Origin: Lachnospiraceae bacterium
GTDB taxonomy: Bacteria > Bacillota > Clostridia > Lachnospirales > Lachnospiraceae
Direction of reading: 5' to 3'
NCBI GenBank assembly: GCA_910575035.1
Contig: CAJTDL010000009.1
Location: 62,001 to 126,000, forward strand
Length of the DNA stretch: 64,000 nt
Positions 25,460 through 34,816 of this stretch are shown piece by piece. The notes under the pieces are model-generated. The model was not told the origin of the DNA and ran no database searches. It was given only the letters and a program-made list of their open reading frames with translations. A program made the translations under genes and the position numbers. The number at the start of each line of letters is the position of its first letter. Within the stretch, counting starts at the first letter, position 1.

Positions 25460-27061
25460 CTATTTAATGGTAACTCCTTTCGGCTGGCCTGCATTTGCAA
25501 ACAATTTCTTATAAGCCTTTGCCTTTTTGTCCGGAACGTCAACATAAGCTCTCTTATAGATGCCCTTGAAGGAACTCTTTCCAACGGACTTCAAGACATT
25601 TGACCGGATAGTGATGCTCTTAAGCTTGCTGTCTTTATAGAAAGCTTTGCTTCCGATTGTCACAACGCCGCTGTTCATGGTCACGCTCTTCAGCTTCGTG
25701 TTCTGATAGAAGGCATTGCTTCCAATTACCTTAACATTCTTGCCAATAGATACCTTGGTCAGCTTCTTGTTGTTCTTGAATGCATTCTTTCCAATCGCTG
25801 TGATCTTGTAGCTTTTGCCTGCAATCTTCACAGAGTTGGTAATTGCAACAGCGGTAACGCTGGCCTTTGCAAGGCCCACAACGCTGACAGTCTTCTTCTC
25901 TACGCTGGTCACCTTGTAGTTCAGATAGCCATTCTTTACGATCTGCCCTACCTTTACGGTTTGCTGTACAGGCGCTGTGGTATCCTGCCCATCCTGTGCC
26001 TTCTTAAGAGCCTCTAATGCTTCCTGTGCCTTTTTAGCTGCCTCTTCTGCCGCCTGCTGCGCGGCCTGGGCTGCTTCTGCCTGCTTTTTGGCTTCTTCGA
26101 TCTTTTTGGCTGCCTCTTCTGCCTGCTTCCTTACTTCCTCTGCCTGCTTAGCTGCTTCTTCAATCTGCTTCTTTGCCTCTTCTGCCGCCTTCTCAGCCGC
26201 TTCCTTTTCAGCCTTGGCAAGGTTTGCCTGGCGCTCTGCCTCTGCGGCCTGCTTCTGCGCCTCTAATACCTGCTTCTGGGCTTCCACTACCTGCTTCTGG
26301 GCTTCTGCCGCCTGCTTCTGGGCTTCTGCCACCTGAGCTTCTGCGGCTTTTACTTTTTCTGCCACTTCTGCCGCTGCCTTCTCTGCTGCTTCCTTCTCTG
26401 CTTTGGCAAGGTTTGCCTGGTTCCTTGCCTCGGTTGCCTGCTTTTCAGCCTCTGCCACCTGCTTCTGGGCTTCCACTACCTGTTTTTGGGCTTCCACTAC
26501 CTGGGTCTTAGCATCAATTGCCTGCTTCTGGGCTTCCTCTGCAGCCTTCTTAGCTTCCTCTGCCTGCTTCTGGGCTTCTGCCTTTTCTGTTGTGGCTGCC
26601 TCTGCCTGCTTCTGGGCTTCCTCTGCAGCCTTCTTAGCTTCCTCTGCCTGCTTCTGGGCTTCCTCTGCAGCCTTCTTAGATTCCTCCGCCTGCTTCTGCG
26701 CCTCTGCTGCCTGGGCCTGAGCCTCTTTCTTCCCGCCCTCTGCTGCCTCTGCCTGCTTCTGCGCCTCTGCTGCCTTGTCAGCTGCATCCTGGGCTGCTTT
26801 TTCTGCCAATGCCTGGGCTGCCTGCGCTTCTTTCTTTGCCAGTTCAGCCTCTTCCTTAGCTGCTGCCATATCCTTCATAATCTCAGCGATCTTCTCGAGG
26901 TCTACGCCACTGCCTGCGCCTGTTTCCCTCAAGCCTCCCAGAGCCTTCTGCAGGTTCTCTGCCGCCTGGTCAATAGCTGCCTGGTCATAACGGCTGGCCG
27001 CCTTTGCTTCCTCCAATGCTGCCCTTAACGGTGCATAGGTAGCTTCTGTATATCCTGCCAT
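25460..27061 (-). pseudogene. C-terminal part of broken GH2 enzyme: FIVAR, Ala-rich coiled coil, BspA-type repeats
   Basis: This 533-codon frame starts in the middle of a FIVAR module (AGYTEATYAPLRAALEEAKAA), with no ribosome-binding site, and overlaps the end of the GH2 frame by 37 bases in another frame. After FIVAR comes about 250 residues of a repetitive coiled coil built from Ala, Lys, Glu and Gln (units such as EEAQKQAEEAKKA). A BspA-like leucine-rich repeat tail follows (about 385-533; AIGKNAFKNNKKLTKVSIG, VIGSNAFYQNTKLKSVTM, TIGSKAFYKDSKLKSITI), which binds surfaces or glycans in other proteins. It is best read as the detached tail of the GH2 gene at 27025-29373. It could be expressed only by internal initiation or frameshift. 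Confidence 0.75.
26240..26770. repeat. Degenerate heptad-coding tandem repeats
   Basis: The coiled-coil part of the frame above is repetitive at the DNA level: variants of CTGCTTCTGGGCTTC and GCCTGCTTCTGCGCCTC recur many times, and longer blocks such as TCCTCTGCAGCCTTCTTAG recur at about 26530, 26620 and 26660. Such tracts are prone to slippage and unit loss. Confidence 0.7.
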
Positions 27062-29373
27062 ACCATCATGCCCAGCTTATCACACCAATAATACTGGAGC
27101 GGGTCTTCCACCTTCAGGTGCTTACGGATCATGTTAAATCCGCATTCACGCATTTTCAGGATGTCATATTTCAATGCTTCCTCAGAAGGAGCTGTGTAAA
27201 TCCCGCCTTCCCAGAAGCCCTGATCCAACAAACCAGACATAAAGACTGGCGCATTGTTCACATAAATATATTTCACTTCCAGGCTTTCGTCAAAATACTT
27301 TGCCTCAACCTTGCGCATGCCAAAGTAAGTGCTGATCGTGTCTAAAACTGCCCCCTGGCTGTTCTTTACAGTCAATGTGCCGTAATACAGGTTCGGGTCA
27401 TTGAAGTTCCAAAGCTTTGGATTCTCTACGGTAATTGCAGACATTGCCAGCCTGTTGTCCCCTGCCTTTACGGAAATCTTCTGGGATCCCTTTACAGAAG
27501 ATCCAGTTGGGACATCCTCATCCTTCTCAATATTATAGATCTTGCTAGTAAAATCATACTCTATAGTCAGTTCCTGATCCGCATCAGAAGTAACATCCAG
27601 CGTATAGGTCACTGTGGATTTGTCCACATCCACTGCCGCCTCAGCATTGTCCAGATAGGTTGCGCTTCTGGCTTCCATGCCTACCGTCTGCCAAATGCCG
27701 CTGGTATGGGTATAGCCGCAGGGAGCGTTCCTGCCCTGTTTCCCGATCAATGCCGGATAGCTGTCGTCCCCATAATTTCCCTTATCCTCTACCCAAAGGG
27801 TAACGGTATTTGGCTCGCCCACGTTCATGAACTCTGTTATGTCAAATTCAAAGGCATTGTAGCCGCCGATATGCCCGCCAACTTCTTCGCCGTTCACCCA
27901 GAGCTTGCATTTCCAGTCCACTGCCCCGAACTTCAAAAAGATTTTCTGGCCAGCCCAGCCCTCATCTACCATAACCTTCTTCTGATACCAGGCCTGTCCC
28001 TTATAATTGGGGTTTTCCACGCCGCTCAGGGAAGATTCCCAGCAGAATGGCACATTGATAAACGATTCGCTAATCTCTGCATCTGCAGCATACCAGCCTT
28101 CCTTCTGGCCAACCTCTTTCTGGTCAAACGCGAAATTCCACCATCCATTTAAGTTCACATAATCTGTCCTCTCCCAATCTGGCCTGGGATTTTCTGCCCT
28201 TGCCTGGCCTGTGGTGGCAGCCGGCTCTACAATGACCTTGCTTTTTGAGATGGTATTGCAGATCCCTTCCTGCACTTTTAACTTATATAAGCCTACTCCC
28301 AGCTTTGGAAGGTTCAGCTCTGCCTTTGCATCTGATAAGGAAACCACTTCTGCAATTGCAGGCGTTGGCAAAGAGGACTCATTGAGCTTTACAATCTCAA
28401 ATATGGTATTCTCTGTAAAATTCAATCCTTCCACTGTAATATGCCCGTCATACCCCTCATCATCCTTCAGGTTCGCTTTAGACGTATCAATATTTGAAAT
28501 GTAAACCCCTTCAAAATCCTCTGGCAGGGAATACGCTGACTCTGGCACCCTGGTCCGTTCCATGCCCTGGTCATTGCTCCAATCCAGGTATACATGGGAG
28601 CCGCCATTGTATTCAAAATAATCTGCCTGGAAGGTGTAGTAGGTGCCTGCTTCCAGATGAACCGCCTTTGTGGTCTGCAGCAGATCCCAGGAGCCGCCAT
28701 TCCAATAATTAATCAGCTGCTCGCCATCAATCCACAAACGGAACCCATTATCAGAATACCCATAAAAAGTATAGTCGCCTGTGGTTGGCACCTGGATCCT
28801 GCCCGTCCAGCTAACGCCTGCATAATCAGTCAGCCCTGTCTGGGCAGCCAGCTTCGCATCCATGTCATCCGGATAATTGATGTCATAATCCACGCTCTTT
28901 GATTTCAGCACATCCCAGGTTACATTCGTACCGCTGCCCTTTGTGGTATAATAATCGGCAGCCAATCCTGGCAAAGTCTCTATCTGCGTTTCCCCATCTG
29001 CCAAAGCCTCAACACTGCCTTCTGTTGGCTGCTCTGCCCCTTCTTCCGCCTGCTCTTCCCCTGGAGCCTTCACATCCTCCTCTGGCTGTTTCACATTTTC
29101 TTCTGAAGCCCCGGCATCCTCTTCTGGCTGCCGTACGCTTTCTTCCAAATCCCCGGCTCCCTCCTCTGGCTGCTGTACGCTTTCTTCCGAATCCCTGGCA
29201 TCCTCTTCTGGCTGCTGGGCATCTTCTTGTGGCACTCCCTCATCCACTTCCAACATAATCCCATTGCCTTCCTGCTGGACTTCTGAAGCCAAAACCGGTA
29301 TGCCAGGCGCTGCGCCAGATATAGTCAGGCTTGCCGCCAATAGCAGACTGAGTATCTTTTCTCTTCGTTTCAT
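27025..29373 (-). pseudogene. Secreted PA14-GH2 glycosidase truncated within the catalytic domain
   Basis: ATG 29373 with a GGAGGAGG site; signal peptide MKRREKILSLL to VLASE. Then an acidic repeat region of about 90 residues (Gln-Pro-Glu-Glu every 15 or so residues), a PA14 carbohydrate-binding domain (about 130-275), an IPT/Ig-like domain, and GH2 sugar-binding and Ig-like domains (about 375-680; LNGWWNFAFDQ, FLKFGAVDWKCKLWVNGEEVGGH). The GH2 TIM barrel starts (GFNMIRKHLKVEDPLQYYWCDKLGMMVWQD) but stops after eight unrelated residues, before the acid/base and nucleophile Glu. The tail modules continue in another frame from 27061. A deletion that removed most of the barrel and shifted frame explains both. 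The original enzyme was probably a beta-galactosidase-like exoglycosidase; this copy should be inactive. Confidence 0.8.
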
Positions 29374-29641
29374 ACTATCTTTCCTCCTCCTTTTTCTTGT
29401 AAACCCAATACTTGATTTACCGCTTACCTTAAGTATCAAACTAATGATAACATCTGAAATTTTTCCTGTATTTACAATTTTTCTCTCTCTTTTTATAAAT
29501 TATTGAGTTGCCCATTCCCCCAGCTTTCCTGCCTCCCCCATTGATCCACCCACAAAATAAGCACAAAAAAAGCACAGTAGGATTCTATTACCTTCCAACC
29601 ATGCTTTTTCCATTATTATAAATACCTGCCGACCAAATCAG

Positions 29642-29742
29642 CTAGAGCGTGTTTGAAAATTCATTCCTGCCATCTGTATCCTCCACTTTGCGGAAAATTT
29701 GGAAATACATTTGACAGAAAGCAATTTGCAAACATGCTCTAG
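29642..29742. repeat. MITE-like palindromic element A
   Basis: CTAGAGCGTGTTTG (29642-29655) and CAAACATGCTCTAG (29729-29742) are inverted repeats with one mismatch. The pairing continues imperfectly inward for about 36 bases per arm. The size (101 bp), palindromic ends and lack of coding capacity fit a miniature inverted-repeat element or a folded RNA. Confidence 0.65.
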
Positions 29743-29898
29743 TATAACACACTAATCACCGTTACTTTTCACACAGGATAAATTTTCAGCCTGCTGGCGA
29801 AGGAATGAGGCGTAGCGGTGGCTACGCTGATTGACGATAACGCAGCAGATGGAAATTTATCCTGCGTGAAAATTGTGGTTAATTAGTGTGGGTTATAC
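29742..29898. repeat. MITE-like palindromic element B
   Basis: Arms of about 45 bases starting GTATAAC at 29742 and ending GTTATAC at 29898 pair at roughly three quarters of positions (both contain CAGGATAAATT). The central part forms its own hairpin, GCGTAGC/GCTACGC, near 29810-29827. It abuts element A with no spacer. No reading frame is present. Confidence 0.65.
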
Positions 29899-29954
29899 TG
29901 GTATACCAGACACTTATATTTTTTCATCCTTCCGGCGTCCGGATCGCCCACCCC

Positions 29955-31493
29955 CTACAGTAACGGCGCAAACAGCCGAATCACCCCCAAAAACGTGCGG
30001 ATAGCCGCTGGCCGCTTATGGCAAAATTCCATATTGATCTCCTCACATTTTTCCAGCGTGCTTTCCATATCCTGCTTCACCTGCCCCACTGCCTTGGACC
30101 GATACATCCAGACACCGCATTCAAAATGCAGGTACAGGCTGCGGTAATCCATATTAATACTGCCTACCGTAGCAACCTTATCATCGCATACAAAGCATTT
30201 TGCATGGAGGAACCCTGGCTTAAACTGAAAAATCCGCACACCGCATTCTATCAGCGGCTCATAATAGGACTGGCTCATCCAATACACGATGCGTTTATCC
30301 GGAATCCCTGGCATCATAATCCGTACATCCACCCCGCTTTTTGCTGCATTCTGCAGGGCTATCACCATCTCGTTATCCGTAATCAGATAAGGCGTGAAAA
30401 TGTACACATACTTTTCTGCCCGATTAATGATGTTCAGATAAATATTCTCCCCCACTGTCTCATGGTCTAAGGGGCTGTCCGTATAGGGCTGCACAAACCC
30501 ATCTGACAAAAAAGGCTCCGTCTGGTATGCCTGAGGGCGGAATTGATCCAAGTCTTCTTCCCTTGTTTTGTAGATATAATCCCACATCTCCAAAAACATT
30601 ACCGTAAAGCTCCAGACACCTTCCCCTTCCAGGCGCAGCCCAGTATCCTTCCAATAGCCAAAGCGCTCAATACGGTTGATGTACTCATCTGCCAGGTTAA
30701 TCCCCCCTGTAAAGCCTACCTTGCCGTCCACCACCAGGATCTTCCGATGGTCACGGTTATTCATAATCACGGACATCACCGGATACAAAGGATTAAAGGG
30801 GACGCAGCGGATGCCCCATCCTTCCATCTGCTTATAATATCCTGCCGGAAGGGTGGTCACACAGCCAAAGTCATCATAGACAAACCGCACATCCACCCCC
30901 TGTGCTGCCTTGCGTTTTAAGATATCCAGTATCTTCCCAAACATATACCCTTCTTCTACGATAAAATATTCCATAAAAATAAAATGCTCCGCAGACTCCA
31001 GGGCCTCTAAGATTGCTGGGAACATTTCTTCCCCTGAGGGATAATATTCCGTGGCTGTATTTTTGTACACTGGGTAATTGGCCCACTCCTTAATATAGGT
31101 AGATTGGCAATAGGCGGAAAGATCCAGCCTTCGCAGCTCCTCTTCCCATTCCGGGTTTGAGGAAACCTCCTGCTCGATCTCCCGGTTCACGGCTTCCATA
31201 CGCTTCCTGGTTCTTTTTGTCAGATCCGAACGCCCAAAGATAAAATAGACCAGCAGCCCCACGATGGGGATTGCCAGGATCAGCACAGCCCAGGCAATTT
31301 TGTAAGAAGGGTTGCTGTTTTTATTTACAATCACCAATACCACAAAAATCGCCACCAGGCCAATCAGCGAATTTACAAAAGAGTACTTCATTTGGAACCC
31401 ATAGAGAAATGACAAAATCCACAATAGTTGGATCAGGATTGCCAATGCCACAATCGTTGCCCTTCCCAGCAAAAATTTCTTGACTTTTTTCAT
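29955..31493 (-). CDS. cls: Cardiolipin synthase (phospholipase D superfamily)
   Basis: ATG 31493 (MKKVKKFLLGRATIV) has GGAGG with a six-base spacer; 512 residues, typical of ClsA-type enzymes. Two N-terminal membrane helices (about 12-32 and 38-58) are followed by a PLDN-type linker and two HKD motifs: HRKILVVDGKVGFTGG (about 243) and HAKCFVCDDKVATVGS (about 428). The enzyme joins two phosphatidylglycerol molecules to cardiolipin and glycerol at the inner membrane. The gene appears monocistronic, reading towards the MITE-like elements. Confidence 0.93.
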   Translation of the reverse strand: MKKVKKFLLGRATIVALAILIQLLWILSFLYGFQMKYSFVNSLIGLVAIFVVLVIVNKNSNPSYKIAWAVLILAIPIVGLLVYFIFGRSDLTKRTRKRMEAVNREIEQEVSSNPEWEEELRRLDLSAYCQSTYIKEWANYPVYKNTATEYYPSGEEMFPAILEALESAEHFIFMEYFIVEEGYMFGKILDILKRKAAQGVDVRFVYDDFGCVTTLPAGYYKQMEGWGIRCVPFNPLYPVMSVIMNNRDHRKILVVDGKVGFTGGINLADEYINRIERFGYWKDTGLRLEGEGVWSFTVMFLEMWDYIYKTREEDLDQFRPQAYQTEPFLSDGFVQPYTDSPLDHETVGENIYLNIINRAEKYVYIFTPYLITDNEMVIALQNAAKSGVDVRIMMPGIPDKRIVYWMSQSYYEPLIECGVRIFQFKPGFLHAKCFVCDDKVATVGSINMDYRSLYLHFECGVWMYRSKAVGQVKQDMESTLEKCEEINMEFCHKRPAAIRTFLGVIRLFAPLL

Positions 31494-31605
31494 TTTCTCC
31501 TCCATCCTGAGCGCTTTTTCGTCAGCCCCTGCCAGCCAGCGGCGCAAAAGACTATTTGTAACTTTCTGTAAAGATCCAATGTTCCCCTTATATTCTTGTG
31601 CTATT

Positions 31606-32496
31606 TTAACACAACAGCCTCCCAATGTCCACCATTCCCCACCCCTGCTTCGCCAAAGGCAGCCCCAGATCCAGGGCGCGCTGGTACAGGCGCAGCTTCA
31701 CCTCTGCCGGGGAAAAGTAAGGGTATTTGCTCAGCAGCAATGCAATGCTGCCGCTTACAATCGGCGCCGCCATGGAGGTTCCGCTTTTTCTCATATACCT
31801 CCCCGGATAAATGGAGCAGCTTGCCACATTAGTACCGGGCACCACCAGCTCCGGCTTCACGACGCAGTGCTCTGTGGGGCCCTGCCCGGAATAGTCCGGC
31901 TTGAGCATGGATCTTCCAATCTGCTCCTGGGTGTCGTCAAAGCAGCCTACGGTAATCACCTTCCGGCTGACCCCTGGCACAGTGATGCTGCTGCCTCCCG
32001 GCCCATTATTCCCTGCGGCGGCTACCACCACCATATCATTATCCCAGGCATATTCCACAGCCTGCAGCAGGCGGATCCTCTCGCGGCTTTCCGCCTGCAG
32101 CACCATCCCAATGGAAATATTCACAATCCGTATCTTGTATGGCTGCTTATGGCGCACCAGCCACTCAATGGCCTGCACCACATGCTCTGTGTTCCCATTT
32201 CCCTTTCTGTCCAATATCTTTATGATCACAAAATGGCAGCGGGGGGCGATCCCCATATATGTCCCATGGGATACCCCGCCGTCCCCGCCAATGATTCCTC
32301 CAATATGGGTGCCATGCCCATTATCATCATAGGGCGCTTCCCTTCCATTAATATAGTCCAGAAAGCAGGCTACCCTCTGCCCGAAATCAGGGTGCAGGTA
32401 AATGCCTGTGTCCAAAACAGCCACGCCGACCCCTTCTCCATAGTAACCGTGCTCATATGCTTTCTGGGCGTTGATGATCCTTCTGACTCTGTCCAT
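31606..32496 (-). CDS. Subtilisin-like (S8) serine protease, no signal peptide
   Basis: 296 residues forming just the S8 catalytic domain. The triad is complete: Asp in VAVLDTGIYLHPDF (about 29), His in DDNGHGTHIGGIIGG (about 61) and Ser in SGTSMAAPIVSGS (about 236); the oxyanion Asn is in AAAGNNGPGG. There is no signal peptide and only about 20 residues precede the domain, so it resembles intracellular subtilisin (ISP) rather than the secreted enzymes. It lies 17 bases past the stop of the AgrC-like kinase on the same strand, so it may be co-transcribed with the signalling pair and exporter upstream. Its substrate is unknown. Confidence 0.9.
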   Translation of the reverse strand: MDRVRRIINAQKAYEHGYYGEGVGVAVLDTGIYLHPDFGQRVACFLDYINGREAPYDDNGHGTHIGGIIGGDGGVSHGTYMGIAPRCHFVIIKILDRKGNGNTEHVVQAIEWLVRHKQPYKIRIVNISIGMVLQAESRERIRLLQAVEYAWDNDMVVVAAAGNNGPGGSSITVPGVSRKVITVGCFDDTQEQIGRSMLKPDYSGQGPTEHCVVKPELVVPGTNVASCSIYPGRYMRKSGTSMAAPIVSGSIALLLSKYPYFSPAEVKLRLYQRALDLGLPLAKQGWGMVDIGRLLC

Positions 32497-32513
32497 AACA
32501 ATCCCTTTTCTAT

Positions 32514-34052
32514 TTAGTATATGCCTGGATAGGATGTATGGTTTCCCAGCAGCATCACTGTCAGCACAAACCTCCCTTCTGCCGCCTCAATGTCAATATC
32601 CCCAAAATATTTTTCCGCCATGCTGCGGATATTCTTCAAGCCCATACCATGGGACGCCGGATCCCCTTTTAAAGATTTGGGCAGGCCTCCCTCCGGATCC
32701 CATGCCAGCTCTCCCTGGAAACTGTTTTCCACTGTCAGCAGCCAAGCCTGCTTCCTGCATCTGGAGGATACCTTTATATACGCCTCCACAATGCCCTCTT
32801 TTTTGCCAGCATGCCCTGTGCCTTCCCTTTCCTGCCAGTATCTTTGCACAGGATCCGGATATCCCTGAACAGATGCCACTTTCTCTCCCCCATGCTTCTT
32901 CTGGCATTGCCGCGCCGCCTCCAGGGCATTCTCCAGGGCATTGCTCAAAATAATGCTGAGGTCAAACACATCAATCTGGAGTCCCAAAGGAAAATGGAAA
33001 TCTGCCTCGAACTCAACCATGGCCCGTTTTGCCTGATTGTACTTTTCATTCAGGATGACATCCGTAACCGGGTTGCCTGTCTGATAGGCATATTCCAGGT
33101 TTTCCATGGCCTTTTCCATGGAGCCCAGGAATGCCTGCGCTTCTTTGTATTCCCCTTTTTCCATCAGGCCTTCCATGGCCGTGATATGGTTTCTAAGGTC
33201 ATGCTTCATGCCGCGGATCCCCTGATAGAGCTGCTCAACCTCCCGGATATGGGAGCGCATTTCCTGCATTTGCCCTGACAGCGCCGCCTGCTTTTTCTCT
33301 TCCTCCTTCTTTTTCTCCAAATCGGAAAAAAGAGCTATTACAAGCATCAGAGACGCAAGGGCTGTCAGGTACAGGAAAAATACAACGCTGCCCATATAGG
33401 GGTATGGGCCGAAAAACCTCTGGCTTAATTTTTCATCTGCCTGGTTGTACAGCCAATGGATGATAAAGTAATTTGCCATTCCAGAAATACTGGGAAGCAG
33501 CAGGAGAAATACCTCTTTGCCCCTCAGCTTCCTGTTTTTCAGCGGAAGCCTTTGAAGGATAAAGCGGGTAATTTTCGAAAACACCAGATAGACCAGCAGG
33601 ATATCCACAATTACATAGAAGGCAATGTGGAGCATATTGCCTTCCCATGATTTGGCAAAGGCCCCATCTGTGATCCAGTTTAGAAACTTCGCCTCCAAAT
33701 CAAAAGCATCTGTATGGATTTGCATTACCATGGACATTCCCTGGGCACGGATGGAAAAGAAGGTTATGGAGAGGAAGAATTTTATAGGGATATCCCCATC
33801 ACACCAAAAGTGCATAACAAGAAAAGCCACGGCAGCGCCGCAGGCATATACGAAAAAAGAATCAAAGGGTATAGGGACTGACCATAAAAGCATGATGGCG
33901 ATGAAATAGGAAATGGAAGAAGCCATAACCCCTTTGTTATTTTGAAAAAAGGGAGCAGACAGCTTCCATAGGAAATAAGAGGCAACGGATTGCTCCAAAA
34001 AGGATTGCGAAAACCTTAATATACAGTAGATTTGATCTTGAAGGGCGTTCAT
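32514..34052 (-). CDS. AgrC-like GHKL sensor histidine kinase
   Basis: 512 residues: six or seven membrane helices (about 40-245), a coiled coil (KKKEEEKKQAALSGQM), a dimerisation/phospho-acceptor helix with GMKHDLRNHITAMEG (His near 285) and a GHKL-type ATPase domain with LSNALENALEA and HGMGLKNIRSMAEKYFG. About 35 extra residues, rich in Lys, Gly and Glu, are inserted after the N box (QCQKKHGGEKVASVQG onwards), making the ATPase domain longer than usual. The AgrC family senses cyclic peptides in the membrane. No agrB or agrD is visible nearby. It follows its likely response regulator by 25 bases. Confidence 0.85.
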   Translation of the reverse strand: MNALQDQIYCILRFSQSFLEQSVASYFLWKLSAPFFQNNKGVMASSISYFIAIMLLWSVPIPFDSFFVYACGAAVAFLVMHFWCDGDIPIKFFLSITFFSIRAQGMSMVMQIHTDAFDLEAKFLNWITDGAFAKSWEGNMLHIAFYVIVDILLVYLVFSKITRFILQRLPLKNRKLRGKEVFLLLLPSISGMANYFIIHWLYNQADEKLSQRFFGPYPYMGSVVFFLYLTALASLMLVIALFSDLEKKKEEEKKQAALSGQMQEMRSHIREVEQLYQGIRGMKHDLRNHITAMEGLMEKGEYKEAQAFLGSMEKAMENLEYAYQTGNPVTDVILNEKYNQAKRAMVEFEADFHFPLGLQIDVFDLSIILSNALENALEAARQCQKKHGGEKVASVQGYPDPVQRYWQEREGTGHAGKKEGIVEAYIKVSSRCRKQAWLLTVENSFQGELAWDPEGGLPKSLKGDPASHGMGLKNIRSMAEKYFGDIDIEAAEGRFVLTVMLLGNHTSYPGIY

Positions 34053-34077
34053 AGCAGGTATCCTTTCAAAGGGGCTT

Positions 34078-34785
34078 TTACAGGCGCTTCATATATTGCA
34101 GGTATTTTTTCACAAACCCCTGGTATCTTTGCTTGGCTAAAAGGATGGTGGTGCCGTCCTCTAAGGTGATGTCCGTTGCGCAGTATTTCAAGACATAACG
34201 CAGGTTTACCAAATAACTCCGATGCGGGCGGGCAAAATCATTGCCCAAATCCCGCTCCAGATCCGACAGGCGGGCATAGAATTCCAGATTCTCCGATGTG
34301 GTATGGAGCATTACCTTGCGGTTTTGGGCTTCGGCATAAACAATGTCATCCCTATATATCTTCCGTGTGACTGCGCCCAGTTTGAGGACAATGCTTTTTT
34401 TCGGATTGTGGCTCTGGAGCCCTCCTATTTCACAGGCTTTTTGGACTGCGGACTCCAGAACCTGATAAAATTTTTCTTTGTTCAACGGTTTTAAAAGATA
34501 ATGGAAGGCACCTACGTCAAAGGCCTGGAACACATATTCCTCCCAAGCAGTCAAAAAGACCAGCAGCGCCTGGGGATTTTTCCGGCGGATGCGCCGGGCG
34601 GTTTCCATACCGCTTAACCCTTCCATCCGAATATCCAAAAAAGCGATCTGAAAATCCTGGGCTGACCCCAGCAAAGATTCACCATCCGGGTATTCCTGCA
34701 CCTCAAAAGACGGATACAGCCTTTGGATCCGCTCCACAATCGCAGCCCGTATTGCCTGCTCATCGTCACATACCGCAATTCTCAT
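34078..34785 (-). CDS. AgrA-like LytTR response regulator
   Basis: 235 residues. Receiver domain (about 1-120): CDDEQAIR acidic pocket, phospho-acceptor Asp in IAFLDIRMEGLSG, Lys in YLLKPLNKEKF. LytTR DNA-binding domain (about 130-235): DDIVYAEAQNRKVMLH, FARPHRSYLVNLRYV and a C-terminal KQRYQGFVKKYLQYMK. LytTR proteins bind direct repeats upstream of exported-protein, bacteriocin or quorum genes. Paired with the AgrC-like kinase encoded directly downstream and preceded by a MATE exporter gene 31 bases upstream. Confidence 0.92.
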   Translation of the reverse strand: MRIAVCDDEQAIRAAIVERIQRLYPSFEVQEYPDGESLLGSAQDFQIAFLDIRMEGLSGMETARRIRRKNPQALLVFLTAWEEYVFQAFDVGAFHYLLKPLNKEKFYQVLESAVQKACEIGGLQSHNPKKSIVLKLGAVTRKIYRDDIVYAEAQNRKVMLHTTSENLEFYARLSDLERDLGNDFARPHRSYLVNLRYVLKYCATDITLEDGTTILLAKQRYQGFVKKYLQYMKRL

Positions 34786-34816
34786 CCTTATCCCTCCAGA
34801 TTCCAGCGAAAGATCT

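Larger units (their letters stand above)
29374..29954. other. Intergenic region with two MITE-like palindromes
   Basis: No gene. Left part (29374-29520) is the promoter region of the GH2 gene, A+T-rich with no clear -35/-10 pair. The right part holds two adjoining imperfect palindromic elements (29642-29742 and 29742-29898), listed separately. Confidence 0.6.

Noticed and set aside
26486-27028. 180-codon hydrophobic Leu/Cys-rich plus-strand frame
   Set aside because: It is the reverse strand of the Ala/Gln/Lys coiled-coil repeats; apparent membrane protein character is an artefact of repeat codons.
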